64,000 nt of DNA from Paenibacillus_AB hodogayensis (GTDB lineage Bacteria; Bacillota; Bacilli; Paenibacillales; NBRC-103111). The translations under genes and the position numbers were made by a program. Shown in pieces: positions 8,366 through 18,275 of the stretch. Location of the stretch: assembly GCF_039536325.1 (NCBI RefSeq), contig NZ_BAAAYO010000008.1:62001-126000 (forward strand), read 5' to 3'. How positions within the stretch are numbered: position 1 is the stretch's first letter; each line of letters begins with the position of its first letter. The notes under the pieces are model-generated. The model saw only the letters and a list, made by a program, of their open reading frames with translations. It was not told the origin of the DNA and searched no databases.

Positions 8366-11300
8366 TTACGCGCGCTCGAAGCGCGTCAACGGGATGCGAA
8401 GTGCCGCCCCTGCTTCAATATCGTACAAATACCCTTTGGCGAAATCGCGTTCGTCGGCAAAGGCGCGAATCAACGTCGAATCGCCGATATCGAGCCGGAA
8501 GCGGCCGTCTCCAAGCGCCGCCGCGCCGACGATCCGGTAAACGGCATTGCGTTGGCCGTCATTCTCCACAAATACCGTCTTGCCGGTCAACTCCGCCGGA
8601 TCGAAGCTCTCTCCAGCCGTTTGAACGAGCAGCTCGTTATGCGACGTCAGCGTTCTGGTGAAATCTACAACGGTACCTTCGACCGCCCCGGCGGCTTCAT
8701 GCGGGACAGAGTCGGTAAGCGGAGCAAACAGACGGCCGTCGTGCACGTAGACGAAATCCCGTGTCCCCTCCCGCTCCGCATAGACGCCGAAACAGCCCTG
8801 GAAATGCAGTCTGTCGTCCACCGTATACGCAATATCCGGGTCGAGCGCGGAGACGACATAGTCCGTCCGGCCGCTTTTCAGCGTAACTTTGACCGCCGCG
8901 GCCTCGCTGCCGGTTACAAGCACCCCGTCTCTCCGTACCGCGGCAGCCGTTATGGAGGTCACGAACCGGCTGCCCTTGTACGGCTCGATTACGGAAGCGA
9001 ATAAGCTGTCAAGCCCTTCCCCGTGCCGATGGACGATCAGGTAGCGCAGCTTCTGCGGATTGCCGGGTTTGTTTTGCGGCGGGATGCCGTCGGCCAAGGC
9101 CGCTTCGGCCGCATCCGTCAGCATCGTCAGCCGGACATGGACATCCGTCTCCACCGCCGCTCCACCGCCGAATACGTTCCATGTATCGCAAGCCTGCCAA
9201 TCGACGCTAAAGCCGCTAGGCGGGCTGCCGTCCCGCTCCACGCGGGTCAAGTAATGAAAACCGCTCCCGTTGTAATCCGAACCGTCCTTGTCGTCCGCCC
9301 GCTGTCCGTAGGCCACGTCCGCCCCCGCATAAGTGCCGGACGGCTGCGCGGAGAGACTCAGTCCTTCCGTCGTTGCCGGGCCTTCCGGACCGTGGAAGCT
9401 GAAATGATGGTCGCGGCCGCCTTTTACGCGAAAAAAGTCGACAGCGTACGAGTTGTCGCCGTCCGCCCGAATCATCGCAGTCGTCCGCCGGTACAGCTCC
9501 GTCTGCGGATATACCTTCGGCGCTTCCACATCGATCAGCTGCACTTGACCGGTCGGGTCGAAATGGCGGGGCTCCGCGACCCACTGTCCCTGCTGCTTGC
9601 TTTTGTCCACCACGACGGCATTATGACTGATCGTGTTAATGACCCATTGAGCCCGGTGCATATCGAAAAAATCGGCGAATTCGGGATAGCCGAGATCCGG
9701 AGTTAAATCCAGTCCGAAGGCGTGAACGCCGATATTGAGCGTGTCCCGGTGGCCGTGCCCGGTATTGCGGCCGTAATAGAGCCACAAATTTCGGAGCGTA
9801 CGGCGCGAAGCGTCGCCGTCGCGAAGGGCGGTAAAGCCGTAGCCGCTCAAATGGGTGCTCTCCAGCTGCAACGGACCAAGTTCCCCGATGACTTGTCCGA
9901 CTCGCTCGGCAATGTGCTCCGGGTTCGCCGTAAAGACGTCGAGGTGCAGTCCTTCCGTGCGATTGCCGTTCAGCCTATAGGCGACCTGCGCAAATAGCGG
10001 GTCCCCGAACCGGTCGAACGCCTTGAGCATATCGTCCAGCCTTACCTGGATATACGGATTTCCGGTTGCGGCCGTGTCTCCGGCGTTCAGCGTGTACCGC
10101 TCGCCGAGCAGGAGCGGAGGGAAAGCGGAAAACATTTTGCGCAGCTTGGCGTTCTTGTACAAATCGGCCTCCGGGTACAAGTCGTAGCCGTCCAAAATAT
10201 CCGCCGTCAGCTGATGCATCGCAAGCCATAAGCCGTTATAGCCGGGAGAAGCCTCATTGCCGTGGCCGTCCCGATCCACATTGGAGATCAGCGAATTCAG
10301 AATGTTGCCTCCGGTCACCTGATACGGATCGTAGGCCAGGCCGCCCGTCCGGAAGGTGAAGTCGAGCCACTCCTTCGTCTCCGGCAGCGTATCGTATACG
10401 ACGGCCGCCAGCGCCAGCGCGCTTTGGTGCATGCCGTCGTTGCCGCATATTTGCGCCGCCTTCACGGCCGGATAAATCTGAAGCAGGATGCCCTCCTCCA
10501 CATTCCGCCGTATATCGGCTCCGCTGCTTTTCGGGTTGCTCAATCCGCATTGGCGGGCCTTTGCCGATAAATACGCCACAACCTCCGCATCGTCCATAAC
10601 GGGAAAGAAGGCGTCGTATGCCTGGATAAATATTTTGACAAGGAAGGTTTCCCAGATCGAGCCGATCGCTTTCCCTTTGTTTTTGCGTCCGTCCGAATTC
10701 AGGAAGATGGCGCGGTCATAAGCCGCAATGTCCAGCTCCGGGTATACGTCGGCCACCCGGTCCAGCAAGACGATTCCCGCCCTGGCGTAGCGCAAGTCCC
10801 CGGTGTAGAGGAAGGCGTCGCGGCAGGCGGTCAACGCCCCTTCGATCAGACTGTCGCGGCCGTGCCAAACGAACCAGTGCGCGTAATAGGCGACAAACGT
10901 ATAGACGTTTCCGCTGTCGTCGATCCAGCCGAGCCCGTCGTCCACTCCCCAGCCGGGACCTTTGTCGGGATAGAGCGAATTGACGAGCAGGCTCCGGTCG
11001 GCACGCTCCCGCCTGAACATGCCGCCTTCGTCCAGCCCGCTCCGGTAAAAGGCGTCGAAGTCGTTGCTCGGGAACTTTAGTCCGCTGCTCGGATCGAGAA
11101 TCTTCCACGGCTCCTGAATAATATCCGCCATGTACGGGTAATTGCCGAACTTGTCGATCTCCCGTCCGGTTATCGGACTGCCCAGCACTTGGTTGACCCC
11201 GTAGCTGCGCGGGACGGTTTGCGGCGGCACCGCTTCCCACAAAAAGTCCAGCCCCAAGGCGACGAAGGCTTCCGCCTTGCTTACCGCCGCGTCGCGCAGC

Positions 11301-11392
11301 GCGGCCGCCCATGCGTAATTCCGCACATTGTCCCGGGCGGCGGAAACCTTCCCCGGCGTGTAGTAGGTCGCTCTTGTTTTCCGATTCGTCAT
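8366..11392 (-). CDS. Heparinase II/III-like protein without signal peptide (cytoplasmic lyase paralogue)
   Basis: The protein of about 1008 residues has an alpha-helical toroid region (about 1-480) and then a heparinase II/III-like beta-sandwich region beginning with 'NTGHGHRDTLNIG'. In known heparinase II/III-type lyases this part contributes catalytic His/Tyr residues for beta-elimination of uronic-acid polysaccharides. There is no signal peptide, so it should act in the cytoplasm, probably on imported oligosaccharides. It matches residues from about 500 of the secreted paralogue at 13320-18257 nearly throughout but lacks its CBMs and a 130-residue insert. The ATG at 11392 has a GAGGAG box 8 bases upstream; the TTG at 11398 is too close to it. 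The substrate is unknown. Confidence 0.8.
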   Translation of the reverse strand: MTNRKTRATYYTPGKVSAARDNVRNYAWAAALRDAAVSKAEAFVALGLDFLWEAVPPQTVPRSYGVNQVLGSPITGREIDKFGNYPYMADIIQEPWKILDPSSGLKFPSNDFDAFYRSGLDEGGMFRRERADRSLLVNSLYPDKGPGWGVDDGLGWIDDSGNVYTFVAYYAHWFVWHGRDSLIEGALTACRDAFLYTGDLRYARAGIVLLDRVADVYPELDIAAYDRAIFLNSDGRKNKGKAIGSIWETFLVKIFIQAYDAFFPVMDDAEVVAYLSAKARQCGLSNPKSSGADIRRNVEEGILLQIYPAVKAAQICGNDGMHQSALALAAVVYDTLPETKEWLDFTFRTGGLAYDPYQVTGGNILNSLISNVDRDGHGNEASPGYNGLWLAMHQLTADILDGYDLYPEADLYKNAKLRKMFSAFPPLLLGERYTLNAGDTAATGNPYIQVRLDDMLKAFDRFGDPLFAQVAYRLNGNRTEGLHLDVFTANPEHIAERVGQVIGELGPLQLESTHLSGYGFTALRDGDASRRTLRNLWLYYGRNTGHGHRDTLNIGVHAFGLDLTPDLGYPEFADFFDMHRAQWVINTISHNAVVVDKSKQQGQWVAEPRHFDPTGQVQLIDVEAPKVYPQTELYRRTTAMIRADGDNSYAVDFFRVKGGRDHHFSFHGPEGPATTEGLSLSAQPSGTYAGADVAYGQRADDKDGSDYNGSGFHYLTRVERDGSPPSGFSVDWQACDTWNVFGGGAAVETDVHVRLTMLTDAAEAALADGIPPQNKPGNPQKLRYLIVHRHGEGLDSLFASVIEPYKGSRFVTSITAAAVRRDGVLVTGSEAAAVKVTLKSGRTDYVVSALDPDIAYTVDDRLHFQGCFGVYAEREGTRDFVYVHDGRLFAPLTDSVPHEAAGAVEGTVVDFTRTLTSHNELLVQTAGESFDPAELTGKTVFVENDGQRNAVYRIVGAAALGDGRFRLDIGDSTLIRAFADERDFAKGYLYDIEAGAALRIPLTRFERA

Positions 11393-11549
11393 CGTCAACG
11401 CTCCTCATGGCAGAAGCCGCTATTCCTATCGGACAGGCCTTCTCCGCCAGCTTTCCTCTTCTCTTAATTATATAGAATACATTTCCAGCGAATACAACGA
11501 TATTTGATTTATAGACAACATATAGACCAAAAATATACTTGTTGTATAC

Positions 11550-11577
11550 TTGTAAATTTTTACCGGTTACCTATAAT
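11550..11577 (+). promoter_or_regulatory. Sigma-A promoter for the sugar-binding gene at 11864
   Basis: TTGTAA, 16 bases, TATAAT. It would give a 5' leader of about 280 bases containing the cre site at 11688-11701. The rest of the 11399-11863 divergent region is AT-rich without other clear signals. Confidence 0.5.
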
Positions 11578-11687
11578 TAAATCAATACGTCATCGCTTCC
11601 TGCATCCCATTTCGGACACCTGCGACCATCTCGGGATTCGAACAAGCCGATATATCCGCAAAGGTGGTGAATAATCAGTCAAAAGAA

Positions 11688-11701
11688 TGTAAGCGCTTTT
11701 A
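11688..11701 (+). promoter_or_regulatory. cre site (CcpA binding)
   Basis: TGTAAGCGCTTTTA matches the cre consensus TGWAANCGNTNWCA except for the next-to-last base. It lies downstream of the predicted promoter, where CcpA would act as a roadblock under good carbon supply. Confidence 0.7.
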
Positions 11702-11863
11702 ATCAAACTTCTTGATACTGGCTATATACCCCTATCCTATTCACTAAGCGCATGGGGATGCATACCGGCCTTGTTCGGCAGGGCTGCCTGTTCCGAGGCA
11801 AGGCGTTTGACCCGAGAAAATGATAGCGATTGCAACACCCCATGAACCGAAGGAGGCATGTAT

Positions 11864-13183
11864 GTGAAACTGCACAAAAAATACGGCCGGATTTTTACCC
11901 TCACGGCCCTCGCCGCCGTCGTCGTTTCGGCTTGCGGCACGAGTCCCGCAGGGACTCCCTCTACCGTCGACGGCAAACCGGGCGATGAAGCTCAGCAGAA
12001 AAAAACGCAGGAGCCCGTCGAACTGCATCTGTACAGCCTGAGCGGACAAAACATCGACTGGTTCGACAATACGTACGGCAAATATTTGTACCCGAAGTTC
12101 CCTCATATTACGTTCAAGCTGCATTTCCCTGCCGAATCCAGCATTACCGACTACATCGGCAGCAAAGGCCCCCTCGATATCGCCTTCGGGGCCTATACCG
12201 CCTTCCATACTTCGATGCTGAACCTGAACCTGCAGAACGACATTACGGATCTGATCAAAAAAGACAAGTTCGATCTCAATCGGATCGAGCCAACCGTCGT
12301 GGAATTGCAGCGCCAGCTGGCGAACGGCGGCATTTACGGCCTGCCTGCTTTCGTCGGCACGTCCGGCCTGTACTACAACAAGGACCTGTTCGACAAGTTC
12401 GCCGTACCGTACCCGAAGGACGGCATCACTTGGGACGAAGTGTACGATTTGGCGACCAGGCTCACCCGCAGCGACGGCGGTGTCCAATATTACGGCTTCG
12501 CCAACGATAATTTAAGCTATTTGCAAGTCAACCAGTATTCCCTCGATCTCGTCGATCCGAAAACGTTCAAAGCCAGCTTCGAAACCGATCCGTGGAAAAA
12601 AATCGTTCAAACGATGACCAAGTTTATGACCATTCCGAACGTCGATGTCGCCCAGGCGACGGTGGCCAACTTCAACACCAAAGGAACGGTGGCGATGGCC
12701 ACAAACTATACCGGCTGCTGCGGGTTTACCCCGGGCGAGGGCGTCAAAAACTGGGGTGTGGTGCGCATCCCCGATTTCCCGGATATTCCGAACGTCGGAC
12801 CGCAAGTATTTCCGAACTATTGGTACATGAGCTCGACGAGCAAGCATCGCGATGCTGCCTTCGAGGTGATGAAGTTTATTATTTCCGACGAGTTCCAGAC
12901 TTCGCTCAACTCAAGAGGCTTGGCAACCGCGCTGAACGATCCGAAGATGTACTTGAACTACGGCAAAGATTTCCCGAAATACAACGGTCAAAATGTGACC
13001 GCGCTGTTCCCGAAGCATGCCAAAATGTCCAACATTACCGAATTCCAGGTCGTAGCCGCCCAACAATTGAACGCCGCGCTGACGAACATCGCCACGAAGG
13101 GCGTCGATCTCAATACCGCCCTGCGCGAAGCGGCAGAGGCCACGAACAAGAAAATCGAGGAAACGAAAGGCTTGAAGAAGTAA
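11864..13183 (+). CDS. Sugar ABC transporter substrate-binding lipoprotein
   Basis: The 439-residue type-1 binding protein has a lipobox VSAC (Cys24) and the motif 'LYYNKDLFDKFAVPYPKDG', almost the same as in the protein at 5664-6950, with which it shares length and order of segments. The GTG at 11864 is taken as the start because GGAGG lies 7 bases before it; the in-frame ATG at 11858 is only one base from that box. It stands divergent from the cytoplasmic lyase and convergent with the secreted lyase, so it probably binds oligosaccharides released by the latter. No permease genes are adjacent. Confidence 0.88.
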   Translation: MKLHKKYGRIFTLTALAAVVVSACGTSPAGTPSTVDGKPGDEAQQKKTQEPVELHLYSLSGQNIDWFDNTYGKYLYPKFPHITFKLHFPAESSITDYIGSKGPLDIAFGAYTAFHTSMLNLNLQNDITDLIKKDKFDLNRIEPTVVELQRQLANGGIYGLPAFVGTSGLYYNKDLFDKFAVPYPKDGITWDEVYDLATRLTRSDGGVQYYGFANDNLSYLQVNQYSLDLVDPKTFKASFETDPWKKIVQTMTKFMTIPNVDVAQATVANFNTKGTVAMATNYTGCCGFTPGEGVKNWGVVRIPDFPDIPNVGPQVFPNYWYMSSTSKHRDAAFEVMKFIISDEFQTSLNSRGLATALNDPKMYLNYGKDFPKYNGQNVTALFPKHAKMSNITEFQVVAAQQLNAALTNIATKGVDLNTALREAAEATNKKIEETKGLKK

Positions 13184-13226
13184 TGCAGCATAGCCGTAGG
13201 AGCACGCTTCTCGGCAGTCAAAAATC

Positions 13227-13263
13227 AACCTCCAGCAGCCATCGGATGGCGCTGGAGGTTTTG
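13227..13263. terminator. Bidirectional terminator between convergent genes
   Basis: Ten-base perfect arms AACCTCCAGC (13227-13236) and GCTGGAGGTT (13251-13260), with TTTTG on the right side. It serves the plus-strand binding-protein gene and the minus-strand secreted lyase. Confidence 0.85.
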
Positions 13264-13319
13264 TATTACCCGACGAAGGGAATCCGTCGAACGCTTCGTC
13301 GGCCCTTATGGAGCGTCTG

Positions 13320-16300
13320 TCAGCGGCTGATGTGCCGCGCGAGCGGAATGCGGAATGTCGCACCCTGGGCAATATCGTACATGTAGCCTTGACCGAAATT
13401 ATTCGGATTGACGAACGAGCGGATCAGCGTACTGTCTCCGATATCCAGCTTGTATAGTCCACTGCCGAGGTCGAGCGCCCCGGCGATCCGGTACGCTGCG
13501 TTGCGCACCCCGTCGTTCTCTACGTAAATCGTACTGCCGATCCAATCCTCCGCGCTTGTTCCGGACGTATCCATAGCGACCACAATCTCATTGTGCACGG
13601 AAGGCTCATACGTAAAGCTTACGACCGTTCCTTGCAGCGCACCGGCCGCATCGGCAACCGTTTCCGCGATCGGGGCGATATACGAGCCGTCGTTCACATA
13701 GCGATACACTTCCTCGCCGTTCAGCTCGGAAAACACGCCCAGAAATCCTTTGAATTGCAGCTTGTCGTCAATCGTATACGCGATATTCCGCTGCAGCGCA
13801 TTTACGATATAGTCGATTCTTCCGTTGGCAAGCGTAACCTTCACGGCCTTCGCTTCATTGCCGGTGACGGCAACGCCGCCGAGCTTCACCGTTGCCGGTA
13901 CGATGGACGCAATCGTCGGATTGTCCCGGTAAGGCTCGATGACCGAGGTAAACACGCTGTCCAGATCGGTGCCGTTGCGGTGCGCCACGAAGTAACGCAG
14001 CGTCCCCGGATTGCCCGGCTTGTTCTGTGGGGGCACACCGTCGGCGAGCGCCACGTCGTCCACCTGACCTAGCATCGTCAGCCTCAGGTGGATGTTCGCC
14101 GGCGTTGGCAGCACCTTCCACGTATCGACCGCTTTCCAGTCAATGCTGAATTGGGCGGGCGGGCTGCTGTCCCGCGATACGTTCTTCAGATAATGAAAAC
14201 CGCTTCCCATATAGCCGGACCCTGCCACATCGTCTACGCGCTGGCCGTATGCGACGTCGGGCCCTGCATAGGTCCCCGTCGGCTGCGCCACCATATTGAG
14301 ACCGGTCGCCGTGGCCGTTCCTTCGGCGCCGTGAAAGCTGAAATGGTGATCGCTTCCGCCCTTGACGCGGAAGAAATCGACGGCGTAGGAGTTGGCCTCA
14401 TCGATTTTGACCATGGCGGTCGTCCGTTTGTACAGCTCGGTTTGCGGGTATACCTTGGGCGCCTCCACGTCGATTAGCTTCACCATGCCGCTGTCGTCGA
14501 AATGCTTCGGATCGGCGACCCATTGGGCGCCCTGCTTCTTTTTATCCACCACGACGGTATTATGGCTGATCGTATTGACGACCCATTGCGCCCGGTGCAT
14601 ATCCACGCTGTCGGCAAATTCCGGATAGCCGAGGTCCGGCGACAGATCGAGACCGAACGCGTGGATGCCCAGATTCAGCGTATCGCGATGGCCGTGCCCC
14701 GTATTGCGCCCGTAATACATCCACATGTCGCGCAGCGTATTGCCCTGCGGTCCCGCTTCGTCCCGCGCCTGCCTCGCCTGTGCATCGAGCAGATTCAAGC
14801 TGCGCACGCCCATCTTGTAGTTGCTGGATGCGGCGTTTTTGCCGATACCCTCGAAGCTGATCTGGTGCGTGCCCGCCGTGAGCACCTTCTGTCCGAGCAC
14901 CTCGAACGTATTCGAATTGGAGCCGCCGTAGAAGTCCAGCACCGCGATCGGCTGTCCGTCGATCGAAATGCGGTAAATGCCGTACGAAGGCGCGATAAAC
15001 GGCAGCAGATCGATTTCATAGTCGTCGGTCTCGGCAACATGGAAATCGAAGGTTACCGCTGAGCCCGGAGCGCCGGCCTCCAGCTGCATCGTCCCCGACG
15101 CCTCGAACAGCTTCACGTCGGTATTGTTGGAAGAAATGCTCATCCCCGGAAACCCGTACGACAAGCCAAAGCTATTGAACACGTTGGCCCCGTCGCGCAG
15201 AGCGGTAAAGCCGTACCCGGTCAAATTGCTGCTGTCCAAATGTAACGGACCGTGCGTAGCGACGGCGCTGCGGATGCGTTCCGCGATATCGCCCGGATTC
15301 GCCGTAAAGATGTCCGAATGAATGCCGTCTGCGCGGTTGTTGTTCAAGAAATACGCCAGCTGCGCATAGACCGGATCGCCGAATTTATCGAACGCCTTGA
15401 CCATATCCGCGATTTTGAGCACCGATATGCCCGGATTGCCTGTCGAGCCCGTATCCCCGATGTTCGCCGTATATTTCTCGCTCAACAGCAGCGGGTAGAA
15501 TGCGGAAAACATTTTGCGGAACTTGACGTTGTCGTACAAATCCGCGTTCGGATATAAATCGTAGCCTTCCAAAATATCGGCCGTCAGCTGGTCGGAAGAA
15601 AGCCACAGCGCATTGTAGCCCGGCGACGCCTCGTTGCCGTTACCGTCGCGGTCGACCACGCTGATCAGCGTATTCAAAATATTGCCGCCCGTCACCCCGG
15701 GCGGGTTCGAGGTATTGCCCCCCGTTTGGAACGTAAAATCCAGCCATTGCTTCGTCTCGGGAAGCGTATCGTAGACGACAGCCGCCATCGCCAGGGCGCT
15801 CTGATGCATCCCGTCGTTGCCGCGGATACGCGCCGCCTTGACGGCCGGAAACACTTGCCGGATGATGCCGTCCTCGATATTGCGGCGGATTGCCCCCGCC
15901 GTTCCTTTGCCGTAGATCAGTCGGTATTCCGACGCCTTTCCGTCCAGAAATGAGATCAGCTGCGCATCGTCCATCGCCGGGTAGAAAGCGTCGTAAGCCG
16001 AAATAAAATCTTTCACGAGCCCCGTCTCCCAGATCGATCCGACCGCTTTCCCCAAGCCGGTGCCGCCGTGCGAGTTCAAATAAACGGTCTTGTCGTGCAG
16101 CATCGTGTCCATATCCGGATACACGTCGGCCACCCGGTCGAGCAGCGCCGCCCCCGCGCGGGCATACTTCACGTCTCCGGTATACAGGTACGCGTCGCGG
16201 AACGCTTGCAGCGCATCCTGAATCATACCTGTTCCGTACCAAAGGAACCAGTGCGTGTAATAAGCGATGAACGTGTACCGGTTGCCGTTATCGTCCACCC

Positions 16301-18257
16301 AGCCGAAGCCGTCGTCTACGCCCCATGTTGGACCTTTCTCCGGATAGAGCGTGTTGACAAGCAAGCTGCGGTCCGCAAGCGCAGGTTGGAATAGGCCGTG
16401 ATCGTCCAGACCGCTTCGGTAGTAAGCGCCGAAATCGTTCGTCGGAAATTTGTAGCCGCTGCTCGGGTCGACGATTTTCCACGGATCGTTCAGCGCATCG
16501 GCCTTGTACGGATAATTGCCGTAGACATCGATACCCCTTCCGGTAATCGGACTGCCAAGCACCTGGTTGACGCCGTAGCTGCGCGGCAAGTTCGGTCCGG
16601 GTACCGAATCCCACAAGAAATCCAGTCCTTTGGCCAAATATTTGTTCGCCCGCACGAGCACGCCGTCGCGGACGCTTTGGGCCCAGCTGTACTGCCCCAC
16701 GTTATCTCTGGCCGCCGCCACCTTCGCCGGCGTGTAGTAGGTCGCGCGCGTCTTATTGCCCGTCGTCGCGCTTGTCCGCTGGAGCCGTACATCATCGAAG
16801 TACGCCGCCCCCGGGCGAGCCGGGTCCATGGCCAGCTTTACCGTAGCGGTAGCCGTACCGGCAGGCGCACTGCCGCTCGCAACCAGTTGCTGCCATACGC
16901 CGTACACGCTGCCTGTCACCCCGGCTGCCGAGTCGATCAGCACGCCGTCGCTATCGCGAAATTCCAGCCGCAAGGCGGGAATGCCGTCTGGCGCATACGT
17001 CTGGGCGTACACGGAAGCGTAAACCGACGCCACATAACGATCCCCCGCACTGACAGTTACCGGCTGGCTGCGCAAGCCGGGCGACGCTCCCGTTCCGGAA
17101 TAAGCGATTTTAACGCTGTTCGCCCCGTCCACTGCTTGCGCTTGCGTCAATTGGGCGGCTCCGTCCGTCTCGCTCCAGCCGAACGGCTTGCCTTGCTTGA
17201 GCCATTCGAAGCTTCCGTTCGTCAGACTGGAAGAAGGCGCGGGCGGAGCCTCGCGAAAGGTGGCGGCATCAAAGTAGGCGGTGCCTACATTGGCAGCATG
17301 CAAATAAAACCTTACCGTGGCATACGCCGAATTTTCCGGCGCCACGCCTTGAATGCGCATTTGCCGCCATACGTTCAACGCATCGTTCGTAGCCGTCAGG
17401 ATCGTCGTGTAGTTGTTGTTTGCATCCCAAAACTCCACGTACAGCTGCGAGACTCCTTGCAAATTGTACGACCAGACGGATGCGTCGTATTTCTGGCCCG
17501 GCGTAACCGCGATCTGGTTACTGCGCACCGTCACGCCCGCCGTGCTGCTCGGGTCGTCGATCTTTACGCTGTACGAGCCGGAGTACACCTGCTCGGTCGT
17601 CGTCTGGGTGGTAGCGGCCATATTCCAGTATTTCGGGCGGCCGTTCTCCAATTCCTCCAAATCGCCGTTTAGTAAAGCAGGTTGGGGACCGGTTACTACC
17701 CGGGAAAACGAAGCGTCATCGAAGTAAGCGGTTCCAACGTTCGCCACATGCAAATATAAACGCAGATTGGCTCGTACCGTCCCCTCCGGAGCGACTCCGC
17801 TTACTTGAATGGGGCTCCACTGATTGAGCGTCGAATTGCTGCCCGTATAAATTTTGGTGTAGTTGTTGCTGGCGTCCCAAAACTCCAAATACAGTTGGGA
17901 CACACCTTGCGTATTGTAGGAGTACACGTTGGCGCTGTACGTTTGGCCGGCCGTCACCGGAATCGAGACGCTGCGCAATGCCGTGGATGCCGTTGCGCTA
18001 AGATCGGTCAGCTTGACGCTAAGCGCTCCGCTTCTTTTCTGTTCCGCTGACGATTCCACGGTTCCGCTGACATACGTCCAGTCCTTCGGTCTTCCCGACG
18101 CAATCTGCTCGAAGCCTCCGTTGAGCAGCGCCGGCAGCTCCTCGGCCCCGGCGCGGACGGGCTGGAGCACGAAGCCCGGTATAGCGCCCAGGCAAAGCAG
18201 AATCGTCATCAGTACGGCAATGCCGCGTATCGTTTGTTTCGAACCCAGTAGATTCAT
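13320..18257 (-). CDS. Secreted heparinase II/III-like polysaccharide lyase with three CBM-like modules
   Basis: The 1645-residue protein starts with a signal peptide (cleavage near 'PVRA-GA', about residue 37). Three related beta-sandwich modules of about 145 residues follow (about 40-190, 195-335, 345-495), each opening 'LLNG.FE....GRP..W' and closing 'TAYFDDASF', like CBM4/9-type carbohydrate-binding modules. From about 500 it parallels the cytoplasmic paralogue, with 'KTRATYYTP' at the join and 'NTGHGHRDTLN' later. A further 130-residue module (about 1040-1170) is inserted just before that motif. No cell-wall anchor is visible, so it should be released or bound through its CBMs. It probably degrades an acidic polysaccharide; the substrate is unknown. 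Confidence 0.85.
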   Translation of the reverse strand: MNLLGSKQTIRGIAVLMTILLCLGAIPGFVLQPVRAGAEELPALLNGGFEQIASGRPKDWTYVSGTVESSAEQKRSGALSVKLTDLSATASTALRSVSIPVTAGQTYSANVYSYNTQGVSQLYLEFWDASNNYTKIYTGSNSTLNQWSPIQVSGVAPEGTVRANLRLYLHVANVGTAYFDDASFSRVVTGPQPALLNGDLEELENGRPKYWNMAATTQTTTEQVYSGSYSVKIDDPSSTAGVTVRSNQIAVTPGQKYDASVWSYNLQGVSQLYVEFWDANNNYTTILTATNDALNVWRQMRIQGVAPENSAYATVRFYLHAANVGTAYFDAATFREAPPAPSSSLTNGSFEWLKQGKPFGWSETDGAAQLTQAQAVDGANSVKIAYSGTGASPGLRSQPVTVSAGDRYVASVYASVYAQTYAPDGIPALRLEFRDSDGVLIDSAAGVTGSVYGVWQQLVASGSAPAGTATATVKLAMDPARPGAAYFDDVRLQRTSATTGNKTRATYYTPAKVAAARDNVGQYSWAQSVRDGVLVRANKYLAKGLDFLWDSVPGPNLPRSYGVNQVLGSPITGRGIDVYGNYPYKADALNDPWKIVDPSSGYKFPTNDFGAYYRSGLDDHGLFQPALADRSLLVNTLYPEKGPTWGVDDGFGWVDDNGNRYTFIAYYTHWFLWYGTGMIQDALQAFRDAYLYTGDVKYARAGAALLDRVADVYPDMDTMLHDKTVYLNSHGGTGLGKAVGSIWETGLVKDFISAYDAFYPAMDDAQLISFLDGKASEYRLIYGKGTAGAIRRNIEDGIIRQVFPAVKAARIRGNDGMHQSALAMAAVVYDTLPETKQWLDFTFQTGGNTSNPPGVTGGNILNTLISVVDRDGNGNEASPGYNALWLSSDQLTADILEGYDLYPNADLYDNVKFRKMFSAFYPLLLSEKYTANIGDTGSTGNPGISVLKIADMVKAFDKFGDPVYAQLAYFLNNNRADGIHSDIFTANPGDIAERIRSAVATHGPLHLDSSNLTGYGFTALRDGANVFNSFGLSYGFPGMSISSNNTDVKLFEASGTMQLEAGAPGSAVTFDFHVAETDDYEIDLLPFIAPSYGIYRISIDGQPIAVLDFYGGSNSNTFEVLGQKVLTAGTHQISFEGIGKNAASSNYKMGVRSLNLLDAQARQARDEAGPQGNTLRDMWMYYGRNTGHGHRDTLNLGIHAFGLDLSPDLGYPEFADSVDMHRAQWVVNTISHNTVVVDKKKQGAQWVADPKHFDDSGMVKLIDVEAPKVYPQTELYKRTTAMVKIDEANSYAVDFFRVKGGSDHHFSFHGAEGTATATGLNMVAQPTGTYAGPDVAYGQRVDDVAGSGYMGSGFHYLKNVSRDSSPPAQFSIDWKAVDTWKVLPTPANIHLRLTMLGQVDDVALADGVPPQNKPGNPGTLRYFVAHRNGTDLDSVFTSVIEPYRDNPTIASIVPATVKLGGVAVTGNEAKAVKVTLANGRIDYIVNALQRNIAYTIDDKLQFKGFLGVFSELNGEEVYRYVNDGSYIAPIAETVADAAGALQGTVVSFTYEPSVHNEIVVAMDTSGTSAEDWIGSTIYVENDGVRNAAYRIAGALDLGSGLYKLDIGDSTLIRSFVNPNNFGQGYMYDIAQGATFRIPLARHISR

Positions 18258-18275
18258 TGTACCACCAGTCCTTTA

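Noticed and set aside
11464..11600. Third copy of the LacI-type operator near TATAC-rich sequence between the lyase and binding-protein genes
   Set aside because: GTATAC and TATATA elements occur, but no stretch matches the 20-bp palindrome beyond the few central bases expected in AT-rich DNA.
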